DNA from: Paenibacillus pinisoli
Lineage (GTDB): Bacteria; Bacillota; Bacilli; Paenibacillales; Paenibacillaceae
Assembly: GCF_003605435.1 (NCBI RefSeq)
Contig: NZ_QXQB01000002.1
Coordinates: forward strand, 992,001 to 1,056,000
Direction of reading: 5' to 3'
DNA length: 64,000 nucleotides
The first letter of the stretch is position 1, and every line of letters starts with the position of its first letter. The position numbers were made by a program, and so were the translations under genes. Under the pieces are notes generated by a model. That model had not been told where the DNA came from. It saw nothing but the letters and a program-made list of their open reading frames with translations, and did no database searches. Positions 14,296 through 21,325 of the stretch are shown piece after piece.

Positions 14296-16974
14296 CTATC
14301 CGTAAGCTGTGTCGGCACTAACGGCAATATCTTCTTCCAACTTTTGAGAAATCTTGGATACAATCGTATTCAAGTCGCTTTCGTTGCGAACATGTGTATC
14401 GCCGAAGTTAATGCTTGGCTGCAGCGTGACGAAGTTTTGAATGTTTTTCATTTCAGCCAGCTCGCGCATCATCTTCAGATCCTCGCTGCTCACTTCTACA
14501 GAACCTTTAATGTTATCAACCTGTTTTACGTTGCCGATTTCTTTAATGTTGCCATTATCTAATCTGCCATCGCCTACATTCCATGCACCAGTCGGCAATT
14601 TATCCATACCAGGAAGAGGCGGTGGTGCAAATCGTTCATCTTCTTTTTCCTTCTTTTCCTTCTGTTTTTCTTTATCAAGAAGGTCATCCACTTTTTTCTG
14701 ACGTTCTGCCGCCTTATTTGCAGCCTTTGTTTCTTGTACTAAAAGATATGCTTCGCTGCCTTTCCTAAAAGCTTCAGCATCTTTTTCTGCCTTAGATACA
14801 ATCTTATCCCTAACTTTGGATGCAATCTCTTCATTAAACTCAAATCCAATATTAACACCAGGTATTTTATTAAGCGCTTCAAATAGTGAATTAAGAAGGC
14901 CCATACCCTTAACAATCATATCAGCTAGACCTTGTAACATCTTTACCCTCATATCGTTTATTGAATTAATCACACCCAATACCATTCTCTGTGTGAATAT
15001 TGGTATTTGATCCATGAAATTAAGAAAGCCGTTCCATTTGCTCTGTATGGTTGCTGCAACCTCGCTATTCCTACTCGCTAACATCACAAGTGCTGCAATA
15101 ACTCCAATAATAAGTGAAACTATCAATACGAATGGATTAGCAGAAAGTACTGCATTTAAAATTGCTGCACCAATGGCCACAGCATTGGTAATAAGCAAGA
15201 ATGCCCCAAACGCAGCTACAACTCCCCAAATTATCGGCTCAATCCAACTCCAATTATCCATAATGAAACTTGCCGCACTCATTCCGATCAACATAACCTG
15301 CTCAATAATGTCGAAGATGTTACCAAAAACATTTAGTACAATACTCTCTATTAAAGGCATATTTTCGATTAAAAATGATGCAAATTGTGTGATTATAGGC
15401 ATAAGGCCGTAACCTATTTTTTCTTGTATAGCCCCCCATGCATTCGAAAGACGCAGTACTTGTCCTTCAGGTGATTGCCCCATAGCTTCCGCGAGTCCTG
15501 ACATATTATCATCAATCATTTTAATGACAAGTGCTGCCCGTTCTGCCTCTGTACCGGTTCTAAGCAAGCTTTGTTCTGCCTCATTAAAGACTGTGCCAAT
15601 GTCAAGACCGATCTGAGACAAGGCGCTAGTATCTCCTGTCATTACCTTACCCATCATATCAGCGGTTTGCATCAACTGACTCTGGCTAACATTTGCTCCA
15701 TAGGTTCCTGCCGCCAAGTTATACATCGCTTCAGTCATAGCAGCAATATTAGTAGGATCAGCAACATATTGGGCCAACTGAGCTTGACCCTGAACACCTG
15801 TAGCCGCATCTATGGTTGTTGTACCTTCCAGTTCTCGTGCACGTTTTCTAACATGATCAACACCATCTTGTGTCATCCCATTTGTCCTGCTCATTACGGA
15901 TAGCAAGCGTTGCTCGGCCTGAAGCTGTTCATTAGCACCTGCCAAGGAGGTCTTTAAAAAAGATCTTAATTGGGTGATGGCCTTACCCAGGTAAGCATTT
16001 CCCACATCTCTGATTTTACTCGCAAATCCATTAGCCGCACCCTGCCCACTGATGAGGCTTGCATTAAATCGTTCCTGCTCTTTTTTGTTACTCCTTATCC
16101 CCACCTCTACGGAATCGATTATGCTATTTAAATTATTATAAGCTTTTTGAGTCTTAGTTAAATCTCCAGCCTTTATCGCATTGTTTAAAGCGTTTTGCTG
16201 GCTAATAGCATCATGAATTGAATTTCTAATTTTTGCTGCAGATTCATTCAATTTTTCAAATGCCTCAGGGCTAGCCTTTTTACTTAATCCTGCTTTTTGT
16301 TGCTCAACGAGTTGCAACTTAGTACCTAATTGCTGTAGTCTCTGTTGTAGCTTATTAATATCTTCGCTAGCCGAAGAAGGCAAAAATGTTACTCCTGACA
16401 TATCGAGTTTCTTCTGCAAGGAAGAAAGTTCACCCAATTTTGTCTTCAATGCCTCTATCTCTTGAACGTGTCTCTCTGCACCAGTTGTTTGAAATATTTC
16501 TGGCGCGCTCCACTGGTCCCATTTCGGTTGCTCCGGAGCAGGCTCGGGTGTTGCAACTTTGGGTTTAGGGAACTCGATAACTTTTCCTGCTGCTCTAGTA
16601 ACAGGCGAATCCGATGCCCTTGCTGCTGCTCTAGCAGCCGGGAATTCAATAACATTTGACGCTGCTCTCGAAGCTTGGGAGACCTGGTTTTCTGTCGTTG
16701 CTAGCGGACCCGAACGTCCCTCCGGAATTTTCAAAACAGGAGTTTCATTAATGCTTTTTTTTAACTTCTCTTGAGCTGCTACTGCCCGCATAATCGAATT
16801 GGACATATTCCCATCCGCTTTCGCGAGCGCCGCTTTCGTCTTGGCAATAGACATCGACTTGACCTCGATTTGTCCCAAGCTTGCGATCAAATAAGCATCC
16901 ATCGATTTCGATATTTTCTGAAATGGAACTTTCATAGCTTCGATCATGCTAATAGCCGATTTTATAGTAGACAT
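14296..16974 (-). CDS. xkdO: Tail tape measure protein XkdO
   Basis: 892 aa from the ATG at 16974, chosen because GGAGGAG lies 8 bases upstream; the frame is open slightly further. The N-terminal half is helical and charged, with coiled-coil segments (LQKKLDMSGVTFL, NKLQQRLQQLGTKLQLVEQ). A TGNGxS-like tape-measure core follows (DDNMSGLAEAMGQSPEGQVLRLSN). A long hydrophobic stretch lies at roughly residues 545-650, with several potential membrane helices, and then a charged C-terminus rich in Lys and Glu. Tape measures set tail length; at about 0.15 nm per residue this gives an upper limit near 130 nm. It follows a terminator-like hairpin and the frameshifted chaperone gene. Confidence 0.92.
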   Translation of the reverse strand: MSTIKSAISMIEAMKVPFQKISKSMDAYLIASLGQIEVKSMSIAKTKAALAKADGNMSNSIMRAVAAQEKLKKSINETPVLKIPEGRSGPLATTENQVSQASRAASNVIEFPAARAAARASDSPVTRAAGKVIEFPKPKVATPEPAPEQPKWDQWSAPEIFQTTGAERHVQEIEALKTKLGELSSLQKKLDMSGVTFLPSSASEDINKLQQRLQQLGTKLQLVEQQKAGLSKKASPEAFEKLNESAAKIRNSIHDAISQQNALNNAIKAGDLTKTQKAYNNLNSIIDSVEVGIRSNKKEQERFNASLISGQGAANGFASKIRDVGNAYLGKAITQLRSFLKTSLAGANEQLQAEQRLLSVMSRTNGMTQDGVDHVRKRARELEGTTTIDAATGVQGQAQLAQYVADPTNIAAMTEAMYNLAAGTYGANVSQSQLMQTADMMGKVMTGDTSALSQIGLDIGTVFNEAEQSLLRTGTEAERAALVIKMIDDNMSGLAEAMGQSPEGQVLRLSNAWGAIQEKIGYGLMPIITQFASFLIENMPLIESIVLNVFGNIFDIIEQVMLIGMSAASFIMDNWSWIEPIIWGVVAAFGAFLLITNAVAIGAAILNAVLSANPFVLIVSLIIGVIAALVMLASRNSEVAATIQSKWNGFLNFMDQIPIFTQRMVLGVINSINDMRVKMLQGLADMIVKGMGLLNSLFEALNKIPGVNIGFEFNEEIASKVRDKIVSKAEKDAEAFRKGSEAYLLVQETKAANKAAERQKKVDDLLDKEKQKEKKEKEDERFAPPPLPGMDKLPTGAWNVGDGRLDNGNIKEIGNVKQVDNIKGSVEVSSEDLKMMRELAEMKNIQNFVTLQPSINFGDTHVRNESDLNTIVSKISQKLEEDIAVSADTAYG

Positions 16975-16993
16975 ACATTCTCCTCCTTCCCGA

Positions 16994-17035
16994 GTAAATA
17001 AAAACAAGCACCCCTCACCTGAAGAGTGCTTGTTT
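16994..17035 (-). terminator. Terminator-like hairpin upstream of tape measure gene
   Basis: A 10-bp perfect stem (AAACAAGCAC / GTGCTTGTTT) with a 14-base loop is followed on the minus strand by TTTTATTTAC. It lies inside the tail operon, just before the ribosome binding site of the tape measure gene, so it probably attenuates rather than ends transcription. The 90 bases between it and the end of the frameshift extension (17036-17125) show nothing else. Confidence 0.65.
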
Positions 17036-17125
17036 ATATTTACTAAAACATTTGGTACGACAGCGCAGCGCGATAGGGCTAAGCCAATTAGTGACCAGCC
17101 CTCAGCACTACGTGTATGAACTTAA

Positions 17126-17302
17126 TTACTTTCTTCGTGCCTTGGAAGCTTGCTTCTTCTCAGCGGCAAGCCTCTCATCGATACAAGCTATCACAAAGGC
17201 TTTTTCCTCTCGGGAGAGAGCTAAAAATTCACCAGGCCATTTGTGAAACTTATGGAGGACATAATACGCATAGTTTGCATCTGCGTCGCCCCCCTGTATT
17301 AG
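17126..17302 (-). CDS. -1 frame extension of tail assembly chaperone (GT-like), made by frameshift
   Basis: This frame encodes 58 residues (LIQGGDADANYAYYVLHKFH ... ARRK) and has no ATG; the only GTG is deep inside. It is entered from the xkdN frame by slipping back one base on A_AAA_AAC at 17308-17302, giving a 193-aa fusion. The arrangement is that of lambda G/GT and of the corresponding genes in most long-tailed phages: a short chaperone and a longer frameshifted form encoded just before the tape measure. The Y-x-L-H-K-x-x-x-WPGEFLALSREEKAFVIACIDER segment looks well conserved for coding. B. subtilis PBSX has a comparable small frame in this place, as I recall. Confidence 0.8.
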   Translation of the reverse strand, partial: LIQGGDADANYAYYVLHKFHKWPGEFLALSREEKAFVIACIDERLAAEKKQASKARRK

Positions 17303-17706
17303 TTTTTTGCTTCTTCGACGAGTGTACCCATCTCTTTATTAAAGCCACTCAAATCCTGGATTTTTTCAGCTAGAGTGGTCACTTCGCCAGCCAGCAGCAC
17401 GCTTTCAACATACTCTTCCGGCGTACGCACTCCCAGCTTTTTCAAGCTCTCAGCTTGCTTAAAGTCCGGTGTAATCGTGTGGTTAATAATCATATTTAGA
17501 TTAAACTTACGGGAGTCAAACTCCACTTTTCGGTTTTTCTTGATTTCCATGCTGACTTTACGAAGCTCGTCAAAGTCCGTATTCGTCATGGCTTTAATTT
17601 TGAATTTCATCACAATACCCTTGTCATCCACAAATCGAGGCGATATCACAACTTCCTCTGTCAAATTGTTAACCAGATTGTTGTTCAAGAAATCTTGTAA
17701 ATTCAT
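17299..17706 (-). CDS. xkdN: Tail assembly chaperone XkdN (0-frame product)
   Basis: 135 aa, XkdN-like. It begins MNLQDFLNNNLVNNLTEEVVISPRFVDDKGIVMKFKIKAM and contains the ITPDFKQAESLKKLGVRTPEEYVESVLLAGEV segment of these chaperones, which bind the tape measure during tail assembly. It lies between the tube gene (17741) and the tape measure, as in PBSX. The stop codon abuts a canonical slippery heptamer, so a fraction of ribosomes should make the longer 193-aa form ending at 17126. The ATG has GGAGGG 7 bases upstream. Confidence 0.88.
   Translation of the reverse strand: MNLQDFLNNNLVNNLTEEVVISPRFVDDKGIVMKFKIKAMTNTDFDELRKVSMEIKKNRKVEFDSRKFNLNMIINHTITPDFKQAESLKKLGVRTPEEYVESVLLAGEVTTLAEKIQDLSGFNKEMGTLVEEAKN
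17302..17308 (-). promoter_or_regulatory. Programmed -1 ribosomal frameshift site A_AAA_AAC
   Basis: In the xkdN frame the codons read GCA AAA AAC TAA. The heptamer fits the X_XXY_YYZ rule exactly, and the stop codon follows directly. Seven bases further lies a possible stimulatory fold: six G (17294-17289) pairing with CCTCC (17258-17254) and an inner CGCA/TGCG helix. Confidence 0.8.
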
Positions 17707-17740
17707 TTGTTATCCCTCCAAAAGTTAGAAAGGCGCCTGA

Positions 17741-18208
17741 TTAGGCGCCGTTAATAGAATTGAATTGATCAGTAATATCATAATCATTAAATGTAAACGG
17801 CAGTTCTTCCTCTAGCATATCGTCGCTTGTTGCATCGAAACGCGCAGCAATGACACTGTCAAGGTTACAATTAAGCAGATGAGTTACCTGCTTGCCTGTG
17901 CTACTGCCCGGTTGCTCGTTCACGATCATCAAATCAAACCAGAAGTCTTGCCCTGTTTGAATGTACGTACGCATAAGCTGACGGAACACAGACGTAACAT
18001 AATAAATTGTCATTGTTCCGGAACCCGACCAACCCGCGGAGCGTTGCGGCGTATTGGTCTTGCCAAGCACCGGCACATCCACTTTATTTTTCTCAATCGT
18101 TGCCTCAAGAGATTTTGCATAAAACAATTCTTCTACCCGACCATTAATGCTAGCGTAAGCTTTTGCCTGCTTGCCGCTAATTGCATCTGTCTCACGAAAA
18201 ATAGGCAT
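17741..18208 (-). CDS. xkdM: Tail tube protein XkdM
   Basis: 155 aa of the XkdM / phage tail tube family (DUF2001), which forms the inner tube of contractile tails. Visible features are IFRETDAISGKQAKAYASING, VPVLGKTNTPQRSAGWSGSGTMTIYYVTS, and a C-terminal FTFNDYDITDQFNSI. The length equals that of family members. It directly follows the sheath gene (1-base spacing), as in PBSX. It begins with ATG and a GGAGGT site that lies in the end of the sheath gene. Confidence 0.92.
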   Translation of the reverse strand: MPIFRETDAISGKQAKAYASINGRVEELFYAKSLEATIEKNKVDVPVLGKTNTPQRSAGWSGSGTMTIYYVTSVFRQLMRTYIQTGQDFWFDLMIVNEQPGSSTGKQVTHLLNCNLDSVIAARFDATSDDMLEEELPFTFNDYDITDQFNSINGA

Positions 18209-18209
18209 C

Positions 18210-19526
18210 TTACTTCACCTCCACGCTAATATAAATTTTTTCAACGGCATCTACCGGCTTGATATGCAAGGTCACAACGACCGAATCCGAATCTCTGCCT
18301 TCCGCAACGGAGATGTCGCTTTGGCTATCGAACTCGTCAATGGCATTAAGTCCCTGCAAAGTCTGCAGGTAGTTAATAATTTCTGCGCCCAGCAATGCGC
18401 GGCCATCCGCATTATTGCCGACTTTGCCAATATAGAAGCTCTCGAAAATGCGCTGCACATCGTTTGCGATTGTATCCAGCACTCGAATGACGCGATTTTT
18501 GCCGAAGGCTTTGCCTTTGTCCGGCGTAAAGCTGGTCAGCGTATTAATGTCCTGCTCGACGACCGCACGGCCTTGATTGGACGTGAACACGAATTCGCCT
18601 GCCTGAAGCGCCGCTACGATTTGCGTATTCGTATAGCGAGGAGACGCATCTACCGCGCCATCATAAGCGCTGTAAGTCAGCGACTGGTTAACCGGTGCGG
18701 CAGCTGTTGCCGCTGCGACCCATGCTGTTGCCTGAGCAGCTGTCAGTGTAGTGCCGTCCGACAGGACAACGCCGTTTTTCACGCTGATTACACCTTCGTA
18801 ATCGGCAGCAACATCGTTTTCCAGAACCAGCTGCAGCTTCTTGCCTTCCGTCTCGCGCAGTCGGCGGACGAATGCTGTGTACACGCCTTTCAGCGCCACA
18901 TCTGTACCGGTATAAGCGATCGTATTCAGATCATGCAATTCAATTGCAGTCATGTACTCCATGTGGTCCTGATTGGTCACTGTGCCGTCGGTGCCGCCTT
19001 CAAGCGCTGCTCCGGCCGTAGCCGTCAGGCTGCCAATGCCGCTGAAGTCCACATAGCTATTGTTTTTCAGGCCTGCCGCATCGGCAGCAGTCTGTTTGTC
19101 GACTTCTGCGCCGCGCAGAATGGTATACACATCAAACAGGTTCTCGTCATCGACGTTCTTCTGAATGACAATGTTCAGATCATTGCCCAGTGTACCGCCA
19201 TACTTCGCAGTAGCGGTCAAGCTGCCAATCGTAGCGCTGGACTTCGTACCCGAGTTCAGACGATACAGCAGCACCGTTTTCGCTTGCTTCAGCGCCTCTC
19301 TCAGGAGCAGGACAGATGAGTCTGTCAAATCCACCCCAAGACGGGCGCGAATGTCGTCGCCTGCCTCGATCGCCATGACTTCTTTCGGTGCTCCCCATGG
19401 CAATGTCAGGGCCATCGATGTAATGCCGCTCTCTCCAAGAGCTCCAAGCGGCTTCGGCGCGCTTTTGAAATTAATATAAACGCCAGGTCTTACTTTGTTT
19501 TGGTCTACCCATGTGCCTCCGGCCAT
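18210..19526 (-). CDS. xkdK: Contractile tail sheath protein XkdK
   Basis: 438 aa, the hallmark protein of a contractile (myovirus-type) tail. The N-terminus MAGGTWVDQNKVRPGVYINFKS is typical of XkdK/YqbK-type sheath proteins (the RPGxYxNF motif). The C-terminal domain (RVLDTIANDVQRIFESFYIGKVGNNADGRALLGAEIINYLQTLQ) matches the conserved sheath core. It is followed directly by the tube gene. The GC content is slightly higher than in the fibre region, in keeping with the conserved part of the element. Confidence 0.95.
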   Translation of the reverse strand: MAGGTWVDQNKVRPGVYINFKSAPKPLGALGESGITSMALTLPWGAPKEVMAIEAGDDIRARLGVDLTDSSVLLLREALKQAKTVLLYRLNSGTKSSATIGSLTATAKYGGTLGNDLNIVIQKNVDDENLFDVYTILRGAEVDKQTAADAAGLKNNSYVDFSGIGSLTATAGAALEGGTDGTVTNQDHMEYMTAIELHDLNTIAYTGTDVALKGVYTAFVRRLRETEGKKLQLVLENDVAADYEGVISVKNGVVLSDGTTLTAAQATAWVAAATAAAPVNQSLTYSAYDGAVDASPRYTNTQIVAALQAGEFVFTSNQGRAVVEQDINTLTSFTPDKGKAFGKNRVIRVLDTIANDVQRIFESFYIGKVGNNADGRALLGAEIINYLQTLQGLNAIDEFDSQSDISVAEGRDSDSVVVTLHIKPVDAVEKIYISVEVK

Positions 19527-19527
19527 G

Positions 19528-19728
19528 TTAAACCGCCTCCCTTTTCAAAAAATGTTGGATGGCCTTATTGGCCTCAGCAATTGCATATTGTTTTCCGTCT
19601 TCAAGAACTACACAAAGAATATCCTTCTCTCTCCCGGGCCATTGCCGGGATTGCAGAAGCTGTTCTTTCGTATAGCGCGACACATCTGGCGCAGCCTGCT
19701 GCTCCGACGCTTTCGCTTTACGAGCCAT
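19528..19728 (-). CDS. Small protein in tail operon (66 aa)
   Basis: 66 aa, ATG start. Lys/Ala-rich start (MARKAKASEQQ), then VSRYTKEQLLQSRQWPGREKDILCVVLEDGKQYAIAEANKAI. The YTKEQLLxSxxxxxxxD pattern occurs in small proteins that precede sheath genes in Firmicute tail operons. It overlaps the tail terminator gene by 11 bases and ends one base before the sheath gene start. Function unknown; a tail-completion helper is possible. Confidence 0.75.
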   Translation of the reverse strand: MARKAKASEQQAAPDVSRYTKEQLLQSRQWPGREKDILCVVLEDGKQYAIAEANKAIQHFLKREAV

Positions 19729-20149
19729 TGATCTTTCCCTCCTGAGCCATGTTCCGCATAGCCGGAACGGCAGGTTCCTGCTCCCATACCAACATGCGGT
19801 AAGTCACAGAAAATTGCAGAACTCCTTCAATCATTTGCACTTTCATGCTCTGTCCCGGCCACCGGCTGTCGTTAACCGTAATCCAATTAAGCACGGTCAT
19901 TAGTTGCTCCGCCATATTGTACATGTCGTCATGGGATCCCCCCGGACTGCTATACTGCACAACAAACGGATACTCTCGCCGATACCGCCGGCCCAGCTCC
20001 TGCGTATGCGTCTGCTCCAGCAGGCGCACGACAAATCGAGGAGGATCAAGCATCTGCTTATTCTCCTCCTCGGTAATCGGAATGGCCGGGAAGGCGGCTT
20101 CCAAAGCGCTATGAACAGCATGGCGCACTTGGTTTATCGTCACTTGCAC
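19718..20149 (-). CDS. Tail terminator family protein (DUF6838-like)
   Basis: 143 aa from a GTG start with GGGGAG upstream. The sequence VRHAVHSALEAAFPAIPITEEENKQMLDPPRFVVRLLEQTHTQELGRRYRREYPFVVQYSSP resembles tail-terminator family proteins that cap the tail tube at the head-proximal end. The C-terminus has the usual LQFSVTYRMLVWEQEP strand pair. In PBSX-type phages head-tail connector genes lie directly upstream of this gene; here there are none, only an 87-aa gene of unknown role. Confidence 0.75.
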   Translation of the reverse strand: MQVTINQVRHAVHSALEAAFPAIPITEEENKQMLDPPRFVVRLLEQTHTQELGRRYRREYPFVVQYSSPGGSHDDMYNMAEQLMTVLNWITVNDSRWPGQSMKVQMIEGVLQFSVTYRMLVWEQEPAVPAMRNMAQEGKINGS

Positions 20150-20296
20150 GGCATCATCTCCCCGAGTTTCTTGATCTTGCAGCTTCTCTTGGTTCCTACT
20201 CCTGCTTCATGATCATCCCTCCGTATTCCTCTTCATGGATACCTTAGCAGCGTACCTGGTGATGTCCTGCTATTGCCGGCAATACGGAATCGGCAA

Positions 20297-20323
20297 GGGC
20301 TGCGGCAGTCTCAGCCGCAGCCC
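20297..20323 (-). terminator. Strong hairpin without U-tract between tail genes
   Basis: A perfect 10-bp GC-rich stem (GGGCTGCGGC / GCCGCAGCCC) with a 7-base loop starts right after the stop of the 87-aa gene. It is followed by TTGCCGATT, not a T run, so it may serve as an mRNA processing or stability element rather than a full terminator. The rest of the gap to 20150 shows no gene. Confidence 0.5.
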
Positions 20324-20324
20324 G

Positions 20325-20588
20325 TTAGTCCACAAGGTCATATTCAGCTTCTAGCTCCGCCCGAGTGCAGACGCGCAACAAACCATTAGCCTCTTTAATA
20401 ATGAGCTCTCCCAATTTTGCGTTAAGTACGCTGTAGGCTCCGCGAATGACACGCACCTGCACACCTTCATTGGTGTACTCTACACTAATGGGCAGACCGG
20501 TAAACTCGATAATGGCTTGTGGATTGCCTGCTGTATTGTCAAATTCGATGGCATCGATATACACCATCTTCTGGTATCGGCTTTGCAT
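20325..20588 (-). CDS. Small protein at the head of the tail operon (87 aa)
   Basis: 87 aa from ATG 20588, chosen for the GGGAGGTGAG site just upstream; the frame is open 5 codons further. It contains YIDAIEFDNTAGNPQAIIEFTG and a beta-rich middle (VEYTNEGVQVRVIRGAYSVLNAKLGELIIKE), ending with an acidic tail. The family is not recognised. It is the first gene of the tail operon after two terminators and may be a remnant of, or replacement for, head-tail joining genes. Confidence 0.65.
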   Translation of the reverse strand: MQSRYQKMVYIDAIEFDNTAGNPQAIIEFTGLPISVEYTNEGVQVRVIRGAYSVLNAKLGELIIKEANGLLRVCTRAELEAEYDLVD

Positions 20589-20609
20589 GGACTCACCTCC
20601 CATCGCATG

Positions 20610-20640
20610 AAAAAAGCACTCTCGCGGGTAGCGGGAGTGC
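20610..20640 (-). terminator. Rho-independent terminator upstream of tail operon
   Basis: On the minus strand a 10-bp stem (GCACTCCCGC / GCGAGAGTGC, one mismatch) with a 5-base loop is followed by six T. It lies only 20 bases before the first tail-operon gene. Confidence 0.8.
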
Positions 20641-20684
20641 CTCTTCCTATCCTTGCAGATGACTGGATTCTGCTAATCGGAACA

Positions 20685-20709
20685 TATAAAACCGCCCCTT
20701 GCGGAGCGG
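20685..20709 (-). terminator. Second terminator after the late regulator gene
   Basis: On the minus strand a 7-bp stem (CCGCTCC / GGGGCGG, with one G-U pair) and a GCAA tetraloop are followed by TTTTATA. With the terminator at 20610-20640 it insulates the tail operon from the replication and regulation genes upstream. Confidence 0.75.
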
Positions 20710-20813
20710 CTATTAGGGTTGAGGCGTTAACCTCATTTATCACAATACCAATATACCATGGACAGGGCGTCAGGTGGTGTTCATCTTACAGTCACCTTAT
20801 GTTCAGGCTTCAA

Positions 20814-21302
20814 TCAGAATTCCGCGTTGTCCTGATCAAAGAATCCGATCAGCTTTAAGGTTCCGGCTATACTGGCCGTTCCCTCCAGCAATTTGCGGCG
20901 TACCGTGCTGTCACTCATGCCGCTTCGGAAAAACAGCACGGTTTCCTTAAACGAATGCCCCTTCAAATAGCGATATTGGATGGCGTGGCCGGCATCCTCG
21001 TCCGGAATCAATGCCGCGGCCCGGCGAAGGTGGAAGGTATAAATTTTGTACTTCTCATACACCCACCGCTGTTTCTCAGCCACGATTACCGCATTCGCTG
21101 TTTTGTCGGCATGCAAATCCTCCTGGTCAATCCGCCTGGCTATTTCTCCGTCAATCGCCACCTGCTTCATATCCGCCTCGTATTTCTCAAAATCATCCAT
21201 AAGCATGCACATGCTCTTATATTTGCTCAGCAGAAACTTCGTCCGCTGTAGCTCGGCTTCCGATGCTTTGGGGAATAAATCTGAATGCCATACCATAGCC
21301 AT
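20814..21302 (-). CDS. Late-gene transcription regulator (Xpf/ArpU-like, sigma-like HTH)
   Basis: 162 aa. The C-terminal third (AIQYRYLKGHSFKETVLFFRSGMSDSTVRRKLLEGTASIAGTLKL) is a sigma-region-4-like helix-turn-helix. The N-terminal part is helical and charged (KFLLSKYKSMCMLMDDFEKYEADMKQVAIDGEIARRIDQEDLHADKTANAV). This layout fits the phage late-transcription activators of the ArpU/RinA/Xpf type. Its place at the end of the replication genes and just before the tail operon supports a role as switch for the tail genes. PBSX Xpf works similarly. Target promoter not identified in the sequence. Confidence 0.7.
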   Translation of the reverse strand: MAMVWHSDLFPKASEAELQRTKFLLSKYKSMCMLMDDFEKYEADMKQVAIDGEIARRIDQEDLHADKTANAVIVAEKQRWVYEKYKIYTFHLRRAAALIPDEDAGHAIQYRYLKGHSFKETVLFFRSGMSDSTVRRKLLEGTASIAGTLKLIGFFDQDNAEF

Positions 21303-21325
21303 TCCACCTCATCCTCTCAATAATG

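Noticed and set aside
17126-17300. Independent small gene downstream of xkdN
   Set aside because: There is no ATG in that frame and the only GTG is deep inside; the slippery heptamer gives a better explanation.
18171-19319. 382-aa plus-strand frame
   Set aside because: It is the antisense of the sheath gene; no ribosome binding site and unlike any protein family.
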